NCBI GenBank assembly: GCA_001970955.1
Contig: MPUH01000246.1
Coordinates: 1 to 64,000 of the forward strand
Direction of reading: 5' to 3'
Source: Stentor coeruleus
Taxonomy: Eukaryota > Ciliophora > Heterotrichea > Heterotrichida > Stentoridae
Length of the DNA: 64,000 bases
Part shown: positions 38,595-46,986 of the stretch, piece after piece
Layout of the letters: each line of letters begins with the position of its first letter
Position numbering within the stretch: the first letter of the stretch is position 1
The notes under the pieces: generated by a model
Told to the model about the DNA's origin: nothing
Database searches by the model: none
Seen by the model: the letters and a program-made list of their open reading frames with translations, nothing else
Translations under genes and position numbers: made by a program

Positions 38595-39350
38595 CTATTT
38601 ACAAGCTGGGACAATTTTCGTCAGATCCATGTCTTTATGAAAGTTTTTATTTGTATTCCCCCCCTCAGTTTGTACAGGCTCATTGCTCTTCTTATTCATA
38701 ATATACTGATACGTAGTAATCCCTTTAAAATGCAAATAAATATGCATTCCAAGTAGCGTCATTGACGATGATACCACAACAATACTCATCAACAACGTAA
38801 GAAAGTTAAAAAAAGCAATTGCTTCCGGATTCAGTCCTTTAAAAGAATCTTTCTTAAAAGATTTTATATTTTTTTTAAGCAACCTCACTATAAAAATTGT
38901 GGTAAAAATTATAATAAACGCTTGTTGGAATATAATAGAAACCAATAACCCTATAAAAAGCCTGTAGTTTTTTTTTCCTATGCAATTGTTTACAACTTTG
39001 CAATGGTGGTCAAAATCCTCTACACATTTATTGCACCTTCTACAATGTTTACATGTTACATGAACACACTTTGCGCATATTTCACAATAAACCCCAGAAT
39101 CACGATTAATACAATCCCCAGGGTCAACTACTGAAGTGTGATACCAGAAAATAGAAGTCAATAAACTTGATACTATAAGCAAAACTACAGAGGCAATCTG
39201 AATATAGTTTACAAAGTCTGAGTAAGGCAAAAATGGTACACAAAGTAGTGAGAAATTGAGCATTGTTAGAATTGCTATGCACAAAGACACGATTTGGATG
39301 CATGAATAAGGTTTTTCAAAGCCATTCTTTCTTCTTTTAGGAGTAATCAT
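38595..39350 (-). CDS. DHHC-type S-acyltransferase (palmitoyltransferase)
   Basis: 251 residues, ATG to TAG. The Cys-rich domain runs ~C89-C123: CEICAKC, CKHCRRCNKC, then the catalytic DHHC (residues 114-117) in 'DHHCKVVNNCIGKKNYRLFIG'. Four membrane segments are visible: ~19-40, ~47-70, ~131-157 and ~180-203. The DHHC domain sits between the second and third, as usual, facing the cytosol. A TTYQY at ~212-216 stands where the family has its TTxE motif. It attaches palmitate or similar acyl chains to Cys residues of target proteins. The possible myristoylated MORN and PP2C proteins in this window have Cys residues near their N-termini, so they are the sort of protein such enzymes modify, but a direct link is speculation. 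Confidence 0.93.
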   Translation of the reverse strand: MITPKRRKNGFEKPYSCIQIVSLCIAILTMLNFSLLCVPFLPYSDFVNYIQIASVVLLIVSSLLTSIFWYHTSVVDPGDCINRDSGVYCEICAKCVHVTCKHCRRCNKCVEDFDHHCKVVNNCIGKKNYRLFIGLLVSIIFQQAFIIIFTTIFIVRLLKKNIKSFKKDSFKGLNPEAIAFFNFLTLLMSIVVVSSSMTLLGMHIYLHFKGITTYQYIMNKKSNEPVQTEGGNTNKNFHKDMDLTKIVPACK

Positions 39351-39394
39351 GTATTTTTAAATATATTTTAGATGGTTAAAGATTATTTATACTA

Positions 39395-40381
39395 TCAAAA
39401 GTTCAATTCTTGATATAATTGGTCTAGTTTATTATGGGATTTGCCTTTGGTTTTCACTTCTGTTGGGGAGATGCTTCTGCTTTTTGGTTTTTTAGGCTTA
39501 GCGAAATCTAATTGTTCAGGTTTTATAGATTTTAGGGTTCTTGTATATGAATCTGATGTGAATTTACGAGATTTTCCTTGGGTTCCTGAAAGCTGTTGAT
39601 CTTTGAGGTTTTTCGTTAGAGGAGAACATGAAAATTTATCCCCACTTTCTAGGCTCATAACTTTTTTGCAGAGTTTCTTTGAGAAGTCTTCGAGCTCTTC
39701 AACTTTCTTAGTGATTTTTGTTTGGAATTTTTTAAATTTTCCTATTGAAGACCCAAGATCTTCTATTGCTCCAGCGAAGTTCCCATTGTTTTCACGTCTT
39801 TTCGGTAAATCATCAGCATTTTTTATTTTCTCTACACAGATTTCAAGAATTTTTTCGATTTTCCTTTGCCATTTGTCAAGGTTTTCCTTCGGGTCTTTAG
39901 GAAAATCCTGTTCATCTTCAAATTTCACCCTGCTTCGTCTATTTTCTCTATTTCTATCATTGATTTCTTGAACTTTTCTGTTCATTTGCCCTATTTCTGA
40001 TGAAAAACACTCAGAAAGCCGATTTTCCATTAGGGAAATTTCTTTTCTCAGACTTTCATATTTGAAAAAATCAGCATTTTCTTCGATTTTGTTCAGCCGT
40101 TGCTCTAGCCCAGTCTTACTTTCTAGGTACTGTTCGAATCTATCAATTTTTTCTAGGATCATTTGGTTTTTTTGAATAAATTGACCTTCATATGCACCCA
40201 AGGATGACAATTTGCAGTTGATATCAATCATTCGGTTTTCTAAAGAGTTTAAATGATTTTGCATTGATGATATGTGATCTAGAATTGTTTCTGATGGAAC
40301 ACGCATTTCTTGCATTGTAGGCTGGAGATCTTGGCTTCGATTTTTATTTCTGTATTTCTCCCAGTACTGATTCATACTCAT
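39395..40381 (-). CDS. Coiled-coil protein, function unknown
   Basis: 328 residues, ATG to a TGA that is directly followed in frame by TAG. Residues ~30-145 are a coiled coil with acidic and basic heptads, and ~170-250 a second helical region. The last 80 residues are Ser/Lys/Thr-rich and probably disordered. Its start is 348 bp from the EME1-like gene start (divergent). The DHHC gene start is 44 bp beyond its stop on the same strand. No family recognised. Confidence 0.75.
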   Translation of the reverse strand: MSMNQYWEKYRNKNRSQDLQPTMQEMRVPSETILDHISSMQNHLNSLENRMIDINCKLSSLGAYEGQFIQKNQMILEKIDRFEQYLESKTGLEQRLNKIEENADFFKYESLRKEISLMENRLSECFSSEIGQMNRKVQEINDRNRENRRSRVKFEDEQDFPKDPKENLDKWQRKIEKILEICVEKIKNADDLPKRRENNGNFAGAIEDLGSSIGKFKKFQTKITKKVEELEDFSKKLCKKVMSLESGDKFSCSPLTKNLKDQQLSGTQGKSRKFTSDSYTRTLKSIKPEQLDFAKPKKPKSRSISPTEVKTKGKSHNKLDQLYQELNF

Positions 40382-40728
40382 TTTGAATTATAATTTCAAC
40401 GATTAACTAGGAAAATATTCAAAAGCTAGTTTGCTTTGTAAAATCAGTTTATTTATTGTGAAGATCTTATTAATTATTATTGTATAATAAATAAATTTTA
40501 GATACTTTGAGGCTTATAGTGTTATTAAGAGAGATAATAGTGCATTTATTCAGGGTTATTTTATTTAAAAATCTTGTTTTTAATGAAATCTTTTCTATTT
40601 GTGGAATTTTGTCTTTAATAATTTATGGCGGAAATATAAAATAATTATCTTCTTGTAAGCCCATTATTATCATCTTGATTCTCCAGAATTTAAATGAGTT
40701 GTTTTAAAAATACCTAAGGGGGCTATAT
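40382..40728. other. Divergent spacer
   Basis: 347 bp between the start of the coiled-coil gene and the start of the EME1-like gene. AT-rich. No motif or coding remnant seen. Confidence 0.5.
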
Positions 40729-41373
40729 ATGAGAATTAAGATTTACCTTTCTTCAAGCCTTTCTGACCTTATAAACCACTTGCGTATTTCTTCAGACCTT
40801 ATAGACTTTATCGATTATCCAATCCGAGTCCTTCAAGTTCATCAAGTCAACTCCCCACCAATCCACTTTATCTTTGAAAGCTCTCCCTCCCCAGATCTTG
40901 AATCCTACCTAAACTCCCACGAAGGTAAAAAAGCTCTGATACATATAAAGCCAGGAACTATAGATGAAAACCTACCAAATCTCCTTCTAAACTACCCAAT
41001 AGAATATTTTGAGATGTCTTCAAACGAAGAATTCTCCAACTTTTTCTCATCAGTGTATCAAGAACTAACAGAATCCAAAGATAACGAAGACTTACTTATG
41101 CTAAAAAAGGTTGATGAAACTTTCAATCCTAATCATTTATGGGTAAAATTCCTAAGCTGTATTCCAGGAGTATCTCAAGCCAAAGCTCAGGCAATTAGTA
41201 AAATCTACCCAAGTTTTGCATCATTGCTCATAGGCTATAGTAAACTTGAAGAAGATTCTGAAAGAGAATTGATGTTAAAAGACTTGCCAACTGGATCTGT
41301 TACAATTGGAAAATCTATTTCCAAAAAAATATATGCATATATTAATGCTGAAGATCCTAGGATAATATTATAA
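40729..41373 (+). CDS. EME1/MMS4-like, non-catalytic partner of the MUS81 nuclease
   Basis: 214 residues, ATG to TAA. The C-terminal ~80 residues are a tandem helix-hairpin-helix of XPF-family type: 'FLSCIPGVSQAKAQAISKIYPS' (first part, ~139-160), 'LLIGYSKLEEDSERELMLKDLP', then 'IGKSISKKIYAYINAEDPRIIL'. The ending matches animal EME1/EME2 (VGPDLSRRICLFL..NPDLLLDL) segment by segment. The N-half has strand-helix alternation consistent with a small ERCC4-like fold but lacks the ERKxxxD nuclease motif, as expected for the EME1 partner. MUS81-EME1 cuts branched DNA such as stalled forks and Holliday junctions. The protein is much shorter than animal EME1 (~570), lacking the long N-terminal extension. 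A FAAP24-like identity is the alternative. Confidence 0.72.
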   Translation: MRIKIYLSSSLSDLINHLRISSDLIDFIDYPIRVLQVHQVNSPPIHFIFESSPSPDLESYLNSHEGKKALIHIKPGTIDENLPNLLLNYPIEYFEMSSNEEFSNFFSSVYQELTESKDNEDLLMLKKVDETFNPNHLWVKFLSCIPGVSQAKAQAISKIYPSFASLLIGYSKLEEDSERELMLKDLPTGSVTIGKSISKKIYAYINAEDPRIIL

Positions 41374-41711
41374 CTATTAATATAAAAACTAAGTCATTCT
41401 TTTGATTTTCTAATATTGCCAGTTTTGATTAGACTTAGAAGCATTTTGTTTATATTATCACTGTATTTTAGACCTTTTTCTCCCATTTCGGATGATTTCA
41501 TAATTATAAAATCATATGGAATGATTGCATTATTTTTACTTTAAACTCATGTGAAGTAGTGCTGTTTGAAAAATTATGCACAATTGATATCTGCACAAGT
41601 ACCGGGGCTAATAATATTTATATTTCAGCTATACATTTAGTATAATATCCCATTGTGCTAAATAAACTTAAACGTGAAATAATAAAATTCATTAGTCGAC
41701 CATTAATAAAG
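41374..41711. other. Convergent spacer
   Basis: 338 bp between the stops of the EME1-like gene and the TEDC1-like gene. AT-rich; nothing recognised. Confidence 0.5.
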
Positions 41712-42914
41712 CTAAACGTTATATACTTTAAAACCTTGAACAGTTTTCATTGTTTTGTATATATCGAGTTTTAGGGTATTCTGAAGCTTTGACATGTTTT
41801 CAGTTAGTTCGTCTATTTTTTTTACTTGGATTAAGTCTCCATCACCTCGGTCTTTAGTTTGCAGGGAAGTAAGATTTAGAGCAGATGGGATTTCACCAGT
41901 TTGTGTGATTTTGCTGAGGTTTTCTTCAAAGGTTAAGAATTTGTTGGACAGCTCGCCAAAGATTTTTTCTAGTTCTTGAGCACTTTCTGGATACGCTGCA
42001 AGGATCTCAGAAACTTTTGCGTCTAATGCAGGAAGCAAACCACTAATTTCTCCCCAGACACTTGCTGTAAACTGATAAGTATTTTCGATACTAAATAAAT
42101 TTTACTCACAAATCAATGTTTCGAAATCTGCATAACAAACTGAACTGGTATTAATCTCACTGGTATCCTCAACTGAATCTACAACCCCAGCGATCCATTT
42201 CCAAAACACTTCCCTCTGCTTATATTCCAGTTCTTTCCTTTGATCAACTTTCTCATTGTAACTCATAATCTCTGCATACCTATTAATCCTCTCTTCAGAA
42301 CTCGCTACCCATATATCCTCAGGATGCAAACTTGGGTCATTATCATGAACTTTACTTATAAGCTTCGCCGTATATCTTAACTGAGCATAAGTATCTCTTA
42401 TTTGACAAGAAATCCCTTTATAAGTGCTTAAAATTGAATTCCAAGTCACATTAGAATAATTAGGCAAGTTTCTATTAACATAATCATTAGCCATAGAATT
42501 AAGCTCTTCAACAGTACTAAGCCCAGTTGGACATATAGAAAAATTATTATCGTATTTGGTGAAAAAGTCAAAATGGTTCATCAAATAACCAAAAGATAAT
42601 AAAAGACAATGAGCTGTCGATTGGATATGGAATGGGCATTTATACTTATAAAGCATGTATATAACAAGTCTTTGGAGCAAAGGGGAATTTGAAGGGGTTG
42701 TTGTAAGTCTAATGCGGAAGTTGTGAAGGTTTAATATAATCAATTGAAACAACGCTACCCAAAGCCTATCACACTACATTAAAGTTACCATTTCGTTCTT
42801 ACCAAGTTTTGCTTGGCGGAATGTCTCAGGGTTTACAACTCTTATTCCATAAAATGCAAGGATATTGCATACATGTTCCATAGCTTCTTTGGCGACAGCC
42901 GCGTTTATAGTCAT
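41712..42914 (-). CDS. TEDC1-like protein (tubulin delta/epsilon complex), three exons
   Basis: Exons are complement(42789..42914), complement(42106..42773) and complement(41712..42090), joined across 15-nt introns at 42774-42788 (GTAACTTTAATGTAG) and 42091-42105 (GTAAAATTTATTTAG). The product is 390 residues, ending in TAA. Splicing joins the first exon (MTINAAVAKEAMEHVCNILAF) to 'CDRLWVALFQLIIL' and recovers the pattern 'NPETFRQAKLGKNEM..LW..LF', which resembles the start of animal TEDC1 (SPEIFRRAKF...LWQLLF). Further similarity lies in 'QLRYTAKLISKVH' and 'LEYKQREVFWKWIAGVVDS' (animal ...RRRELVFWQWMDTVL). TEDC1 with TEDC2 binds delta- and epsilon-tubulin and stabilises centriolar triplet microtubules. 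A ciliate with triplet basal bodies should have it. The match is remote, so this remains provisional. Confidence 0.6.
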
Positions 42915-43560
42915 TTTATTTTAATAATCTATCATAAGTTTAATATTCTTCTACAATAGGGAATGCATCCTTTCTGGGTTAATTGATTGTAATGATTTAG
43001 TCAGTCCACTAATTCTACTTATTAAAAATATCTAATTCATTTATAAATGAATCCTTACTACTTATCTTCTTCCAAATGCATAGGTTTTATTAAGTTATTA
43101 AAGCTTACCCATAGATTATTATTAACTTTTTTATCTATACTTAAACTCGAATAAGCTTCCTTTAACTTTTCGATTATTTTTATAAGATTTATGTTATTCA
43201 ATGTTCCTTCAATATGACTTATATACTTTACAGATTCTTTATCTTTAGGAGAACCTTAAGTTCCATGCTACTAGAGCATTCAACAATTAATGCATATATC
43301 AGCAAAAATGAGTTGTTTATTTTCTTTTAATCTATTGAAGACTAAACAAAACTATTTTTTTGAAATTATCCGATTAAAATTATGCCCAATTTATACAAAG
43401 ATAATATACTAAATAATTGCATCCTCATAGAAAAATAACCTTTAGAACCAAATCTAGTTAAATTTTCACATGTTTTCAATTTTTCCCATAAGCTAATCTA
43501 ATTCAATCTTTCTTTTAATCTATACTTAACTTAAGATCTCATATACTTTTTTCATAAAAA
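42915..43560 (-). pseudogene. Small coding-like remnant in a spacer (about 43058-43326)
   Basis: On the minus strand a 90-codon-sized stretch reads 'NNSFLLIYALIVECSSSMEL' in one frame. After a one-base change of frame it reads 'PKDKESVKYISHIEGTLNN', then 'KIIEKLKEAYSSLSIDKKV', 'NNNLWVSFNNLIKPMHL' to TAG. No ATG or intron of the usual kind would join them. The text is more protein-like than the surroundings. It is not recognised. The remainder of the spacer is AT-rich, and holds the promoter regions of both divergent neighbours. Confidence 0.4.
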
Positions 43561-45126
43561 ATGAAAATATTTTTACTTTTGCTACTTCTTTTTCTTGTAA
43601 AAGGACATATAAAACTAGGATCTCTAGATGGCTACCTCACCTATTCTGAAATCCTCTCAACTATATCCAACCTTGCATCTCTATATCCATCTTTGCTGAC
43701 TCAATTTTCATATGGTATTTTCGATAGACTTATACTGCAAAATGCTTCAATTCACTCAGAATACATAAAACCCTTAGTATTAGTCCTTGGGGGTTTTTAT
43801 GGAGGCTATCCTCAAGCAGCTATTCAAGTCCTAGAAATTGCTGAAGAGCTTGCTTCAAAATCAATCTTAGGAGAACACTTGGAAAGTTTCATTGTAAATA
43901 CTTATGAAATACACTTTATTCCTATTCTTAATCAAAAAGCTTATAAATACATGGAGGAGCATTATATGCATGAGTCATTCCCTGTAGTTAAAACTGGCTT
44001 AGAAAATTATCAAATGAATTGTTCGGGTTATGATAATGGAATCAATCCTAATCATAATTTCCCAAAAGAATTCCAAATTATAGATGATAAATGCTCAGAA
44101 GACTATAGTGGAGAGTTTCCTCTAGAGTCTGAAATTGCAAGAGAATTTATAAGAGTTTATTATTCTAGTGGGCATAATCCAGAGTTAGCTTTTAGCTATC
44201 AAGGAACTGGGAATATGTATAAAATACCTTTTGCAAGTTACAATAATACAGGTAATCAAATCTTTAAAATGCTCACAGAAAATGTAAAATATTTAATCCC
44301 AGATGGATATGATCTAATAAAAGCTTTTGATCTTAATGAAATACCAGAATATGGGACATATTTAGACTATGGAACTGCTAATTCAACAGATGTTTTTGAA
44401 ATCGCTCTTGGGTCAATAGCACGTCTGGATGAAAATCTCATAATTCCTGAAGCTGTTGAAAACTATAATACCTTCGTTTCAATATTAAATATTATATATC
44501 CTAATATAACTTTCGAATTTGTAAACGTGCTAGAATTTGTTAAAACAGAAGACGATAATTCTGAGCCGTATTCTGATATTGAGTTCAAGCTTATTATAAC
44601 AAATAACAACTACCTTAGATATTATCATCATGTAAATTTCAATCCAGGGTTCAAATTAATTGATAATTATCAGGTCAAATACATTGTGTGCACTCTTGTT
44701 CCTAAATACATTCAGTCAGGATCTGTTTATTTTATGCAATACTCTGATTTATCGATATCAAATGCTTCAATAATAGATTTCAACAATGAAGTTCCAGGCT
44801 ATGCAAGTTTATATTATGTTATAACATATAAAAGGCTAAATAAGCATTCAGATAGGCATTATGATTTTAAAGCAGTATTATCAAGTTCAGAATTTTATGT
44901 TGAAGATATAGTTGTAACAGGAAAAGGAGAAATTGAGTTATCTGATAATACTAAAAATAAGAATGACAAAAATATTCCTCAAGAAAAGGCGGTCTTTGTG
45001 AGTTTTATCCTTTTAATTACTTTAGTAGCCTTAGTGTTTGTAGCTGGAGTTGTCATATATTACACAAGACGTAAGAATGACTACAAGCAAAAGCTCAGTC
45101 AAAATGAAGATATTGAAAGCAAGTAA
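43561..45126 (+). CDS. Membrane-anchored M14 carboxypeptidase-like protein, probably inactive
   Basis: 521 residues, ATG to TAA. Residues 1-15 (MKIFLLLLLLFLVKG) are a signal peptide, and ~477-505 a single membrane helix followed by RRK and a short cytosolic tail: a type I membrane protein. The lumenal part follows the M14 carboxypeptidase layout. 'YLTYSEILSTISNLASLYP' matches the family start, 'PLVLVLGGFYGGYPQAAIQVLE' is the strand-helix that normally carries HxxE, 'NPNHNFP' (~162-168) stands for DLNRNFP, and 'YSGEFPLESEIAREF' for YxGxxPxSExExxA. The zinc ligands are lost: GGYP replaces HARE, and SYQGTG (212-217) replaces the SFHxxG that holds the third ligand. It is therefore likely a pseudoenzyme, perhaps a surface or adhesion protein, like the carboxypeptidase-D pseudo-domain. 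A beta-rich region follows. Confidence 0.82.
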   Translation: MKIFLLLLLLFLVKGHIKLGSLDGYLTYSEILSTISNLASLYPSLLTQFSYGIFDRLILQNASIHSEYIKPLVLVLGGFYGGYPQAAIQVLEIAEELASKSILGEHLESFIVNTYEIHFIPILNQKAYKYMEEHYMHESFPVVKTGLENYQMNCSGYDNGINPNHNFPKEFQIIDDKCSEDYSGEFPLESEIAREFIRVYYSSGHNPELAFSYQGTGNMYKIPFASYNNTGNQIFKMLTENVKYLIPDGYDLIKAFDLNEIPEYGTYLDYGTANSTDVFEIALGSIARLDENLIIPEAVENYNTFVSILNIIYPNITFEFVNVLEFVKTEDDNSEPYSDIEFKLIITNNNYLRYYHHVNFNPGFKLIDNYQVKYIVCTLVPKYIQSGSVYFMQYSDLSISNASIIDFNNEVPGYASLYYVITYKRLNKHSDRHYDFKAVLSSSEFYVEDIVVTGKGEIELSDNTKNKNDKNIPQEKAVFVSFILLITLVALVFVAGVVIYYTRRKNDYKQKLSQNEDIESK

Positions 45127-45311
45127 ATCAAAAGTTTAACTTATTTATTATTAGCATTTACTATAGGTATATCAGTTATAAATTGCTTTATAAATAATAC
45201 TGAAACTAATTTTTATTAAAAACTTTATAGAATAAGCTCTTGTTCTCATTAACATATTGCATAGTTTAAAAAATTATAAAACCTATCATTCTTTACAGCA
45301 TATACAAATTA

Positions 45312-46298
45312 TCACCTATTATATATTATAATATTAGATCTAGTTCTCGAGTGCTTTTTCGTAGACTTCGCCAACTCCTCCTCAAACTTACTAACAATCT
45401 CTTCAATCTTAGGGTTTTCCTTAAGTCTACAAAGTATCTGACTAAGTTCCTTAACTTTATTTTCCAAACTAACTTCTCGTCCAGACGCCGACTCTTCAGC
45501 AATTGCCAACTGCTCTTTAGTTTGTTTCAACTGCAAAAGAAGTCTTTCATTATCAATCTTAGCCCGATCCCTCTGATTCTTAAGCTTGCAAAGTGATAAT
45601 TTCAGCTTATTTATCTTCAATTTCAGCTCATCAAACTTATTCTCTTCATTCATCTTCACACAAGGTGCTATATCTAATACAAAATCTCCTCTCATAAAAT
45701 CCCCATCTTCCTTACTTATCTCATCCATTCTATTAACACTAATTGATCTTGACGTCAAGCTTTTTTTATCAGTCTTTTTAATAGAATCCCTTAGAGATGA
45801 TTCATTAAATTCTAATACAGCCACATAATTCTGGACAATCGTTAATTGGGCTCTCAGATTGTAAAGTTCATCTAAAATTGTATGCATAAAGTCTAAATTA
45901 TGCTTGCTTGCTGGAAGCATGCGGTTTTTCATAGATGAGATGATTGTATTAAAACCATCTCCCCAGTTGTTGAGAGCCTTTATTGCTTGATCATAGCTTT
46001 TACTGAATTTTGTCAGTTCGCATCCTGATTTTTCTAGGCAGCGGGATAGTTCAGTTGATAATGCATGGTATTTATATCCGATTGACTCGGAATTTAGGGT
46101 TATTAGATCAAGTTTGCGTTTTTCAGTTAGGTTTGAGATCTCGTGTCGAAGTTGGACTATGGTTTTTTCTAGGTTTGCATTTTCAGATTGGAGAATAAGG
46201 ATTTTTTCATGGAGGAGAGAAGGCTGGGAGGAGTTGTTTGTAAGAGGTTTATCAGAGGAGTTTGGATAAGGAAGATTTTTTTCATGGTTTTCTAACAT
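45312..46298 (-). CDS. Coiled-coil protein, function unknown
   Basis: 328 residues, ATG to a TGA followed directly in frame by TAA. Two coiled-coil blocks (~25-75 and ~220-305) flank a helical middle with Trp (WGDGFNTIISSMKNR) and a conserved-looking 'LDELYNLRAQLTIVQNYVA'. The C-tail is basic. The gene is convergent with the M14 gene. It looks like one more structural, possibly basal-body protein, but I cannot name the family. Confidence 0.75.
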   Translation of the reverse strand: MLENHEKNLPYPNSSDKPLTNNSSQPSLLHEKILILQSENANLEKTIVQLRHEISNLTEKRKLDLITLNSESIGYKYHALSTELSRCLEKSGCELTKFSKSYDQAIKALNNWGDGFNTIISSMKNRMLPASKHNLDFMHTILDELYNLRAQLTIVQNYVAVLEFNESSLRDSIKKTDKKSLTSRSISVNRMDEISKEDGDFMRGDFVLDIAPCVKMNEENKFDELKLKINKLKLSLCKLKNQRDRAKIDNERLLLQLKQTKEQLAIAEESASGREVSLENKVKELSQILCRLKENPKIEEIVSKFEEELAKSTKKHSRTRSNIIIYNR

Positions 46299-46986
46299 GA
46301 TTTAATTAGCATTTTGACTTGATAATGATTTAAGTATTTTAGATTAAAATATGCAAGCATGAGAGAATTGATAAAGGTTATGGTTGACTTTGTGATGATA
46401 TTGATAGGTTAGGCTTGCAGATTTGGGATAATGGATAGGGTTTGATAATTGTTTATATTAATGAGTATAATTTTTAGTGGGGCTAAAGCTTATTTGATTT
46501 AGTTTAGAACTTATAAGCTTTATAAATAATTTTAATAACAAAATTTGATTAAATGAGTCTCTATTCAAATATAAGGCTTAAAACTATCCCTAAAAATTTG
46601 CCTATATTGAGTTTTATATTATTTTCATTAGCAAGCGGCCAGTGATTTAATTTCTCAAGCACTTTCAAATCCATAAAAAATTTTAACTCACCTTCACCCT
46701 TATCTCCCATCCCTTAAATATTTTCCAAGTTATCAATAATTACTGCTAAACATATTTCTTAAACTGTTACAATTTCATATTATTACATTTTTTAACATGC
46801 TATCCTAAATCATCCAATTAGACCCATCTTGAAATTTCAAATTTTTTAGTTTTTTAACAAGCCTTCCTACTTCTCCCCATCAAAATCAACCTTCCTATCG
46901 TTATGAAACCTTAAAAATCCTCACAATTCTTGTAATATTCCAATTTAGTTTTTGAACAATTTCTAAAATTATGATGATTTAATCAA
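46299..46986. other. Divergent spacer
   Basis: 688 bp between a coiled-coil gene (minus) and the kinase gene (plus). AT-rich; no coding remnant, repeat or RNA gene seen. The part near 46860-46960 carries a T/C-rich tract that may mark the kinase 5' leader. Confidence 0.45.

Noticed and set aside
41131-41215. Possible GTAA...AG introns inside the EME1-like gene
   Set aside because: One is 14 nt and the other would delete conserved helix-hairpin-helix residues (KIYPS), so both are coding.
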